Positions 54,803 to 61,567 of a stretch of DNA of 64,000 nucleotides are shown here, one piece after another. The DNA is from Chitinophagaceae bacterium (GTDB lineage Bacteria; Bacteroidota; Bacteroidia; Chitinophagales; Chitinophagaceae). Position 1 is the stretch's first letter. Every line of letters starts with the position of its first letter. The translations under genes and the position numbers were made by a program. The stretch is from NCBI GenBank assembly GCA_017853575.1, contig JAFMJI010000001.1:186001-250000 (forward strand), in the 5' to 3' direction. Under the pieces are notes generated by a model that was given only the letters and a program-made list of their open reading frames with translations, did not search any database and was not told the origin of the DNA.

Positions 54803-55825
54803 TTATTTATGCTCTACTTTTTTAATAAATCCAATCAAGCCGTTGAAATAGTTTTCCTGATCATCGTACATGGCCATATGTCCACCGTTTGGACAATATA
54901 CATAAGTTCCGTTTTTAACTTGTGTTGACATCCATTTCATATGATTGGGATCCATGGTATCATGCTCTGCACCAATTACCAATGTTGGAATTTCAATTTT
55001 AGGCAACTCCTTGCTTACGTCCCAATTTTCCAAGCGACCAGAAATTCCAAATTCACTTGGGCCTTGCATGGTAACATACAGAGATTGGTTCATGCTTCCA
55101 AACGCTCTTTGCACCAACGGAGGCCATTCAGCATAAGGTTTACGGAGCATGTGTTTTTCATAAAAATTAGGAATCAACAGTCCCATATATTGCGGATTGG
55201 CAAAATCATTTCTTGCTTCCATTGCTTTGACAGAATCCAGTACAGATTTATCCATTTGCTTTGCCAATACCTCCTCGGCATATTTGTCATAGTCTGGGCA
55301 GCTAGACATCATATTGGATATGATGAGCGCTTTCATGTTTTGCTGATACTTCAAACTGTATTGCATAGCAAGTATCCCGCCCCATGAATGACCCAGCAAA
55401 TAAAAATTGTCTTTGTTCAATCCCAACGCAACCCTTACCTGTTCTACTTCTTCTACAAATCTGTTTAAATCCCAGTAAGCAGTATCCTTGGGATTATCTG
55501 AATATCCGCAACCAAGTTGATCGTAATAAATAAACTCGACTCCTTCTTGTGGAAGAAAGTTCTCAAAACACTGAAAATATTCATGGGTTCCACCCGGACC
55601 TCCGTTCAGCAAGAGAATTTTCGTTTTTGGATTGTTTCCAAATCGCTTAGTCCATATATTGAATTTTTTTCCAAAGCTTTCAATTTGAATGATTTTTTCA
55701 TTTCCGGTTTGAATGCCAGCATCTTGTTTGGCAAAATATTCAGATAAGGATGATTGCTCTTTTGATGATTGTTTGCAACTGACAAATACAGAAGCAAGTG
55801 CAACAATTAAGATTAACTTTTTCAT
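54803..55825 (-). CDS. Proline iminopeptidase-like alpha/beta hydrolase lipoprotein
   Basis: This 340-residue protein starts with a lipoprotein signal (VFVSCKQ, cysteine 17). The alpha/beta hydrolase has the oxyanion segment LNGGPGGTHEYF, the nucleophile elbow GHSWGG and a C-terminal GGHMAMYDD with the catalytic histidine. GGPGG and YDQLGCGYSDNP are typical of proline iminopeptidases (S33). It would act on peptides with N-terminal proline at the periplasmic face. It lies 6 bases after the M28 peptidase and 6 before the YncE fusion, so it is in one transcript with them. Confidence 0.88.
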   Translation of the reverse strand: MKKLILIVALASVFVSCKQSSKEQSSLSEYFAKQDAGIQTGNEKIIQIESFGKKFNIWTKRFGNNPKTKILLLNGGPGGTHEYFQCFENFLPQEGVEFIYYDQLGCGYSDNPKDTAYWDLNRFVEEVEQVRVALGLNKDNFYLLGHSWGGILAMQYSLKYQQNMKALIISNMMSSCPDYDKYAEEVLAKQMDKSVLDSVKAMEARNDFANPQYMGLLIPNFYEKHMLRKPYAEWPPLVQRAFGSMNQSLYVTMQGPSEFGISGRLENWDVSKELPKIEIPTLVIGAEHDTMDPNHMKWMSTQVKNGTYVYCPNGGHMAMYDDQENYFNGLIGFIKKVEHK

Positions 55826-55830
55826 ATAAA

Positions 55831-57378
55831 TTATTTTTTTCTTGGTAGCTTTTCAGAACGCTGTGCTGCATGATAAGCAAATGAGCAAACAACAGCTGCA
55901 ATTTGTTTAAGATCGTTTTCAATCAAATGATCATATACATCCATGTTGCTGTGATGTGTTCTGGTATCATATTCGATTTCATCCTGAATGAATTGAAATC
56001 CTGGTAAACCAACTCCATCAAACGATTGATGATCGGTTCCCCCGGTATTGCTGATGGTAACTGTAGTAGCGCCCAAATCTTTGAATGGCTCCAGCCATGC
56101 AGTAAAGATATCTTTACATGCTTCGTTTCCTTGCAAGTAAATACCTCTAACTTTTCCTGTGCCGTTGTCTATGTTGAAATAACTTGAGAATTTATCGTGG
56201 GCAGGTGTTTTTGGATTTGTTGCATTGCCACCAAATGTTTTTGCAACATAGGCTCTAGAACCTAACAATCCTTGCTCTTCTGCACTCCACAAGCCAATCC
56301 GGATGGTACGTTTTGGTTGAATATTCAGTGCTTTTAAAATTCTCATTACTTCTAACATAACGGATGAACCAGAAGCATTGTCAGTTGCACCGGTTCCTGT
56401 TTGCCATGAATCCAAATGGGCACCGATCATCACCACCTCATCTTTCAATGCTGGATCAGTTCCAGGAATTTCAGCTATTACGTTGTATCCATTCAAATCA
56501 TCTTTGTAAAACTTGGTTTTAACATCTGCATCTACTTTAACAGCAGTTCCGCTTTTTGAAATGCGAAGCAAGGTGTTGTAATCCTCTACACCCAGCACCA
56601 GATCGAGAAAATTATCAGGATCTGTTGCTTTATATGTTCCACCGCCTTGTGCAAAGATGGTTCCATCATGGTTTCTTGTCGATGAACTTAAAACCGCAAT
56701 TGCCCCTTCGTCTTTTGCCATGTTTTTCAACAAGGTTAAAAAACGCTGAGGTGCCATCATTCTTTGCATTTGTTCACGCATTCTTCTCATTTGGGCAGTA
56801 TCTCGCTGTTGTCTTCCTCCTGTAGCAGGTGCATTTGCCATTTTTTGCAAGTCTTCATCCGTGTATCTTACTGCATCCGCTTTAAAACTATGTGCATATT
56901 GATAACTCATATCAGGCAACAAAACTTTTCCTTTTAATTTGCCCTTGTATGCTTCTAATGATATTGAATCTTTCAGATCAACCACCAGAATATCAGCACT
57001 CTTTAATCCTTTGGTTCCTGCAGTCCATGTCTTAGGATATGCAAGAATTGGTTTATAGTAAGGTGCGGTCATTGCGAAATATGCTTTTTCCAGCTCCCAT
57101 CCTTTTCCAAATTCACCCCATGCTTCCTGATGGGCATTGTCAATACCAATGGATGATAAAAAATCAACTGCATATGTTGCAGCTCTTTTGTATCCGGGGG
57201 AATTCGCAAGTCTATTGCCATTCAAATCGGTGAGATGAAGAGCGATGTCCATCACTTTTGATTTATTCAATGCTTCTTCGCGGATTTTATTGATCATTTG
57301 CTGATCAACTTTCTCCTGAGCAGAAAGAGTGATCATGCAAGCCAATAAAGGCATCAAAAAGAGGATTCTTTTTAGCAT
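55831..57378 (-). CDS. M28 family metallopeptidase (exported)
   Basis: This 515-residue peptidase starts at ATG 57378 with a signal peptide (MLKRILFLMPLLACMITLSAQ). A PA-like inserted domain occupies about 130-300. The M28 di-zinc residues are in GAHLDSWQTGTGATDNASG (His and Asp), LWSAEEQGLLGS (Glu-Glu), FNIDNGTG (Asp) and GTDHQSFDGVGLPG (His). It is likely an aminopeptidase or carboxypeptidase in the periplasm. The longer upstream frame translates through the adjacent tRNA and is spurious. It is the first gene of the seven-gene exported hydrolase run. Confidence 0.9.
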   Translation of the reverse strand: MLKRILFLMPLLACMITLSAQEKVDQQMINKIREEALNKSKVMDIALHLTDLNGNRLANSPGYKRAATYAVDFLSSIGIDNAHQEAWGEFGKGWELEKAYFAMTAPYYKPILAYPKTWTAGTKGLKSADILVVDLKDSISLEAYKGKLKGKVLLPDMSYQYAHSFKADAVRYTDEDLQKMANAPATGGRQQRDTAQMRRMREQMQRMMAPQRFLTLLKNMAKDEGAIAVLSSSTRNHDGTIFAQGGGTYKATDPDNFLDLVLGVEDYNTLLRISKSGTAVKVDADVKTKFYKDDLNGYNVIAEIPGTDPALKDEVVMIGAHLDSWQTGTGATDNASGSSVMLEVMRILKALNIQPKRTIRIGLWSAEEQGLLGSRAYVAKTFGGNATNPKTPAHDKFSSYFNIDNGTGKVRGIYLQGNEACKDIFTAWLEPFKDLGATTVTISNTGGTDHQSFDGVGLPGFQFIQDEIEYDTRTHHSNMDVYDHLIENDLKQIAAVVCSFAYHAAQRSEKLPRKK

Positions 57379-57440
57379 AAAATTTTTTTCTGAATGTAAG
57401 TATAAACTTTGAAAGAAGAAGCAGGTATGGTACCAAAAGC

Positions 57441-57465
57441 AAAAGCCACTACATGAGTGGCTTTT
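57441..57465. terminator. Intrinsic terminator after tRNA-Pro
   Basis: A perfect 10-bp stem AAAAGCCACT (57441-57450) with AGTGGCTTTT (57456-57465) lies directly downstream of the tRNA-Pro gene on the minus strand and separates the tRNAs from the M28 peptidase gene. The T-tract is short, four T, then GCTTTT. Confidence 0.75.
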
Positions 57466-57466
57466 G

Positions 57467-57541
57467 TCGGGGCGGCAAGATTCGAACTTGCGACCTCCTG
57501 GTCCCAAACCAGGCGCGATAACCGGGCTACGCTACGCCCCG
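57467..57541 (-). tRNA. tRNA-Pro (anticodon TGG)
   Basis: The minus strand gives a 75-base cloverleaf: acceptor CGGGGCG (57541-57535) pairs with CGCCCCG (57474-57468), the anticodon arm is CCTGG-TTTGGGA-CCAGG with anticodon TGG, and the T-loop is GTTCGAATC. The discriminator base is A (57467). The 3' CCA is not encoded. Confidence 0.95.
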
Positions 57542-57556
57542 AATATGTTCAAACTG

Positions 57557-57645
57557 CGGTGGGGGCGGGATTCGAACCCGCGGTACAGAGTTACCCGTAC
57601 GGCAGTTTAGCAAACTACTGATTTCAGCCACTCATCCACCCCACC
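57557..57645 (-). tRNA. tRNA-Ser (anticodon GCT)
   Basis: The minus strand gives an 89-base type II tRNA: acceptor GGTGGGG (57645-57639) pairs with CCCCACC (57564-57558), the anticodon loop TTTGCTA gives anticodon GCT, there is a long variable arm (GTACGGGTAACTCTGTAC), and a T-loop GTTCGAATC. The discriminator is G. CCA is not encoded. It lies 15 bases upstream of tRNA-Pro, and the two probably share a transcript. Confidence 0.95.
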
Positions 57646-57733
57646 GTCTGAAACCTTCCGTTTCAGGGAGGGCGAAATTACTAAAGACTCCTCAATCCCC
57701 AAAAGATTTATGCCCGTAAAAGATAAAAGGCAA

Positions 57734-59167
57734 TTACATGGCAGCGAGCTGAACTTTCTGCTGCAGCTCCATAACACTCTCACGGAACATATTGTCTGTA
57801 TCCATGAGGTCTTTAACCGTTTGGCATGAATGAATGACGGTAGTATGGTCTCTTCCACCAAAGTGCTCTCCAATAGTTTTTAGAGAATTCTTGGTGAAAA
57901 TTTTAGCTAAATACATGGTGATTTGACGTGCCTGAACAATCTCACGCTTTCTGGTTTTCTGCAACAGGCGATCGTAAGGCAAATCGAAAAACTCACATAC
58001 CATTTTCTGAATGGTATCAATAGTGATTTCTTTCGAAGAAGTTTTGATGAAATTGCGCAATACTTTTTTAGCAAGATCTAAATCAATTTCTCGCTTGTTC
58101 AAAGAAGATTGAGCAAGCAAGGAAATCAATGCACCCTCCAACTCTCTCACATTGTTCTGAATATTATAAGCGATGTATTTCACAACATCTTTTGGAAGAT
58201 CCAATCCGTTGTTCTTCATTTTCTTCTCCAAAATCTCGATCCTGGTTTCATAATCAGGAACCTGCAAATCAGCACTCAATCCCCATCTGAAACGACTCAG
58301 CAAACGCTCTTGCATTCCTTCTAAATCCTTGGGCGGTTTATCAGAACTCAAAATCAATTGCTTGCCTGACTGATGAAGATGATTGAAAATGGCAAAGAAC
58401 GCATCCTGGGTTTTTTCAGCACGGTTGAAGAATTGAACATCGTCGATGATCAAAACATCAATCAACTGATAAAAATGAATGAAATCATTGATGGCATTGT
58501 TACGGCTGTGGTCCTGAAACTGATTGATAAATTTCTCAGAACTCACATACAATACTACTTTATTAGGATGCAAACGCTTTACTTCATTTCCGATTGCTTG
58601 AACAAGGTGTGTTTTACCCAAACCAACACCTCCATAAACTACCAAGGGATTAAAAGAGGTAGCTCCGGGCTTTTCGGCTACCGTCTTCCCAGCACGTCTC
58701 GCCACCCTGTTACAGTCACCTTCCACAAATGCATCAAATGTATACGTAGGGTTTAACTGTGAGTCAATTTGCATCTTTTTAAGGCCTGGGATGACAAATG
58801 GATTTCTCACGTGGTTGTTCACAACCAAAGGAAAGTCCATCTCATTGTTTGAAAAACTCTTGAAATTCTGACCGGGAACATCCATCGTCAATGGCTTCGA
58901 ACTTCCGTTTCCGCTATCAACCATGATTCTGTATTCCAATTGAGCATCTTTTCCTAATTCCCTCTTCAACGTTTTTGCAAGAAGATTGATATAATGCTCT
59001 TCAATGTATTCGTAGAAAAACTGACTTGGTACTTGAATTGTTAAAACATTCCCTTTTAATGCAACTGGCTTTATTGGTTCAAACCAAGTTTTGAAATGTT
59101 GCCACTCAACAATATCCTTTATGATCGCCAAACAAATACTCCAAACTTTTTCAAAAGGTTTTTCCAT
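57734..59167 (-). CDS. dnaA: Chromosomal replication initiator protein DnaA
   Basis: DnaA binds DnaA boxes at the origin and opens the DNA. The 477-residue protein has an N-terminal domain I (about 1-85), a linker, an AAA+ domain with Walker A GGVGLGKTH (residues 179-187) and Walker B VLIIDDVQFF, and a C-terminal DNA-binding domain with the signature GGRDHTTVIHSC. Length is normal. A 9-bp inverted repeat includes the start codon (see separate entry). No cluster of DnaA boxes is visible beside the gene. Downstream are two tRNA genes on the same strand. Confidence 0.97.
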   Translation of the reverse strand: MEKPFEKVWSICLAIIKDIVEWQHFKTWFEPIKPVALKGNVLTIQVPSQFFYEYIEEHYINLLAKTLKRELGKDAQLEYRIMVDSGNGSSKPLTMDVPGQNFKSFSNNEMDFPLVVNNHVRNPFVIPGLKKMQIDSQLNPTYTFDAFVEGDCNRVARRAGKTVAEKPGATSFNPLVVYGGVGLGKTHLVQAIGNEVKRLHPNKVVLYVSSEKFINQFQDHSRNNAINDFIHFYQLIDVLIIDDVQFFNRAEKTQDAFFAIFNHLHQSGKQLILSSDKPPKDLEGMQERLLSRFRWGLSADLQVPDYETRIEILEKKMKNNGLDLPKDVVKYIAYNIQNNVRELEGALISLLAQSSLNKREIDLDLAKKVLRNFIKTSSKEITIDTIQKMVCEFFDLPYDRLLQKTRKREIVQARQITMYLAKIFTKNSLKTIGEHFGGRDHTTVIHSCQTVKDLMDTDNMFRESVMELQQKVQLAAM

Positions 59168-59239
59168 TAGTCCTAACGAGGTTTAGATTTTTATGGGTTA
59201 TAAATGGGACCTCTGAAACATCAATGCATCGGACTAATG
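59165..59239 (-). repeat. Inverted repeat including the dnaA start codon
   Basis: CATTAGTCC (59165-59173) is the exact reverse complement of GGACTAATG (59231-59239). On the transcript the 3' arm ends with the dnaA ATG. A second, smaller 5-bp pair (GAGGT 59178-59182 with ACCTC 59209-59213) nests inside. This could fold as an RNA hairpin hiding the start codon, or be a protein site on DNA. Repeats of this size also occur by chance in 64 kb, so the role is uncertain. Confidence 0.4.
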
Positions 59240-59415
59240 TCAGCGACGAATGTTACTACATTCCTACTCACAATTTCAAACGACAGCGTATGTTGTTGAT
59301 TATTTCGGGTCTTGGGTTGAGTCAATTTTAGCATCCTTGCACATGTTCAATTTTTCACTTGCTAAAATCGAGTCAGATGGCGAATATATATTCAGTTTCG
59401 AGAAAAAAAAATTTT

Positions 59416-60336
59416 TTATTCCACAATATTTTTCTCTACCGAAATGGATTGATTTTTTTCTAATTTTTTTGCTCCTCCGCGAGAAAATTCGTAATCTAAA
59501 CGCCCAAGCCGAATACCTCCCCAACCAACCTGATTTACAATTACTTTTTTACCATTTTTATTGGTATATTCTCGGGGTTGATCAAAGAATCGATGTGTAT
59601 GTCCGCCTATGATCAAATCAATATGTTCTGATTCTTTTGCCAATATTTCATCGCTTACTTTATTGTCGCCATACTTATCTCCTAAATGAGAAATACAGAT
59701 CACCATATCGCAACCACTCTTCTTCAAATCAGCTGCAATGCGGGTTGCAGCAGTTATGGGCTCCTGATAAATGGTTTTTCCATATAAATTTTCAGGAACG
59801 AGTCCCAACATTTCAATACCAACACCTGTTACACCAATTTTTAAATTGCCCCGTTTGAAAATTTTATAGGGCACATATAAATTCTCCATAGGTGTTTCTG
59901 CAAATCCGTAATTGCACATCACAATTGGGAACTTTCCGTGCTGTACAAGTTGCTGAGCAAAATTTTCCATCCCGGCATCAAAATCATGGTTTCCCATGAT
60001 CCCTGCATCGTAGCCCATCATATTCATTGCCTTCATCTCGGGTTCACCTTTGAAAATATTAAAATAGGGTGTACCCTGAAATATGTCTCCAGCATCCAAC
60101 AGCAATATATGTTCAACTTCGCTTCTAATTTTTTGTATCAAACTTGCTCTTGAAGCTACTCCCCCTTTACCTGCATTTTGTGATCCATCCAATGGAAAAG
60201 GATCCAACCTGCTGTGCACGTCATTGGTATGCAAAATGGTCAACCTTGTTGTGTGTTCAAATGCAAAACCTTCGACATTCATCAAAGTTGCACCTGCAGC
60301 AAATGTGCTGTTTACAATAAACTTTCTCCTATTCAT
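59416..60336 (-). CDS. 5'-nucleotidase/metallophosphatase domain protein (N-terminal half, UshA-like)
   Basis: This 306-residue calcineurin-like phosphoesterase carries a twin-arginine-like start (MNRRKFIVNSTFAAGATLM), predicting Tat export to the periplasm. Metal-site motifs are ILHTNDVHSRLDPF, LLLDAGDIFQGTPYFN, MGNHDFDAGMENF, CISHLGDKYGDN and IIGGHTHRFFD, all present and typical of the UshA-type 5'-nucleotidase catalytic domain. The substrate-binding C-terminal domain is missing but is encoded by the gene overlapping upstream. The two genes overlap by four bases (ATGA). Confidence 0.9.
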   Translation of the reverse strand: MNRRKFIVNSTFAAGATLMNVEGFAFEHTTRLTILHTNDVHSRLDPFPLDGSQNAGKGGVASRASLIQKIRSEVEHILLLDAGDIFQGTPYFNIFKGEPEMKAMNMMGYDAGIMGNHDFDAGMENFAQQLVQHGKFPIVMCNYGFAETPMENLYVPYKIFKRGNLKIGVTGVGIEMLGLVPENLYGKTIYQEPITAATRIAADLKKSGCDMVICISHLGDKYGDNKVSDEILAKESEHIDLIIGGHTHRFFDQPREYTNKNGKKVIVNQVGWGGIRLGRLDYEFSRGGAKKLEKNQSISVEKNIVE

Positions 60337-61070
60337 TTGCTGATCCTTGTTTTAGGTTCCTGAATAATTTTTTTTCCATCCTGATTAAGCCACTTGCAAT
60401 AGTCGATGATGGCATCGCGTTGTAAATAACCCGATCTTTTTTGCTTCAAATTTTTAAACGCTATAAATCCACCACCCCCATCAACCTGATAATCGGAATT
60501 GACCATAAAATATGTTCTGTTCACATCCAATACCTGACCATTTACCATAATATCCGTAGCCTTCCTTTCATTTATTCTCATACTTACTCCTGCAATCCCT
60601 CCACCACCACCATCAAAAGCAATTCTATCTAAGTATTCTTTCAAAATATTGCCTTTTACCTCCACAAGAACCAAAACATTATCAAATGGCATCACCTCAT
60701 AGATCATCCCCCTGGTGATATTACCTTGGGCCAAACGATTGATTCTCACGCCACCATGGTTCATAAAAGCCATTTCAGCCCTTGGATCGACCTTGTTCTT
60801 CGCTGCCCATAAATATGCATCCGCTAAAAAGTTCCCCAATGTACTGTTGGGAACATCCTTGTTTAAATCACTTTCATTTTGAACCAAATACTCATTCATC
60901 GTCTTGTTTACACTGTCCGAATAAGAGGACAACATATTAATATATGTAGAATCCACCCGCCGGTTGCTGGCGATCGTGTAACCGGCATACTGTACTTTGC
61001 TGATTTGCTGTGAGGGGTGGCAGCTCACCAACAGAATGAAACATCCAATTAAAAAATGATGGATACGCAT
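60333..61070 (-). CDS. 5'-nucleotidase C-terminal domain lipoprotein
   Basis: This 245-residue protein has a lipoprotein signal (MRIHHFLIGCFILLVSCHP; cysteine near residue 17) and matches the 5'-nucleotidase substrate-binding domain: NFLADAYLWAAKNK, AFMNHGGVRINRLAQGNIT, EVMPFDNVLVLVEVKG and YQVDGGGGF. Catalytic metal sites are absent, as expected for this domain. It is upstream of, and overlaps by four bases, the gene for the catalytic half, so the two should form one enzyme at the periplasmic membrane face. I use ATG 61070; an upstream ATG at 61091 is in frame. Confidence 0.88.
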   Translation of the reverse strand: MRIHHFLIGCFILLVSCHPSQQISKVQYAGYTIASNRRVDSTYINMLSSYSDSVNKTMNEYLVQNESDLNKDVPNSTLGNFLADAYLWAAKNKVDPRAEMAFMNHGGVRINRLAQGNITRGMIYEVMPFDNVLVLVEVKGNILKEYLDRIAFDGGGGGIAGVSMRINERKATDIMVNGQVLDVNRTYFMVNSDYQVDGGGGFIAFKNLKQKRSGYLQRDAIIDYCKWLNQDGKKIIQEPKTRISK

Positions 61071-61117
61071 ATGTATATATAATGATTGCAAATCTAATCA
61101 GTTTTAACCAAGCACAA

Positions 61118-61149
61118 TTTCAAACTCCGTGCAGAATGCGATAACTTCG
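61118..61149 (+). promoter_or_regulatory. Possible promoter for the DUF3127 operon
   Basis: TTTC (61118-61121), 20 bases and TAACTTCG (61142-61149; one mismatch to TAnnTTTG) precede the ATG at 61169 by 19 bases. The imperfect -7 box makes this a tentative call. Confidence 0.35.
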
Positions 61150-61168
61150 CAAAAATTAATTTTACGTT

Positions 61169-61552
61169 ATGGGATACGATTTAACTGGAAAGATTGTAAG
61201 CATTGGTGAAACAGTTCAGAGAAGTGCTACATTCAAAACAAGAGAATTTGTAGTAGAAACAAATGAAGATATAAATGGTCGTACCATCACAAATTTTGTG
61301 AAATTTCAAACAGTACAAGACAGAACGAATATTTTAGATCGTTTCAAATCAGGTGATGGTGTGAAGGTTCTTTTCAACATCAAGGGCTCAAAATGGGAGA
61401 AAAACGGTCAAACAAACTATATCACCAACCTGGATGCATGGAGAATTGAGCAAGTGAGCATGGGTGGATCAGCAGGACCCGTAGATGCACCTCCTGCATT
61501 CTCTCCTGATCCAGAAAGTCAGCAAGGAATTGCAGACGACTTGCCATTTTAA
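61169..61552 (+). CDS. DUF3127 family protein with SSB-like C-terminal tip
   Basis: This 127-residue cytoplasmic protein is a DUF3127 member: MGYDLTGKIVSIGETVQRSATFKTREFVV, then VLFNIKGSKWEKNGQTNYIT, a predicted small OB-fold-like beta barrel. A proline-rich linker (about 103-117, GPVDAPPAFSPDPES) leads to the terminal ADDLPF. This layout, OB-like domain plus linker plus acidic-aromatic tip, resembles single-strand DNA-binding protein SSB, whose DDDIPF tip docks partner enzymes. Single-strand DNA binding is inference only. It is 15 bases upstream of the FAD oxidoreductase gene. Confidence 0.78.
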   Translation: MGYDLTGKIVSIGETVQRSATFKTREFVVETNEDINGRTITNFVKFQTVQDRTNILDRFKSGDGVKVLFNIKGSKWEKNGQTNYITNLDAWRIEQVSMGGSAGPVDAPPAFSPDPESQQGIADDLPF

Positions 61553-61567
61553 TTTCACGGCACATAT

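Noticed and set aside
57379-57507. N-terminal extension of the M28 peptidase frame
   Set aside because: The extension is a translation of the tRNA-Pro region and its terminator; the signal peptide starts at 57378.
59168-59415. Possible replication origin beside dnaA
   Set aside because: I looked for TTATCCACA-like boxes on both strands and for a clustered AT-rich unwinding region; only loose matches are seen, so there is no support for oriC here.
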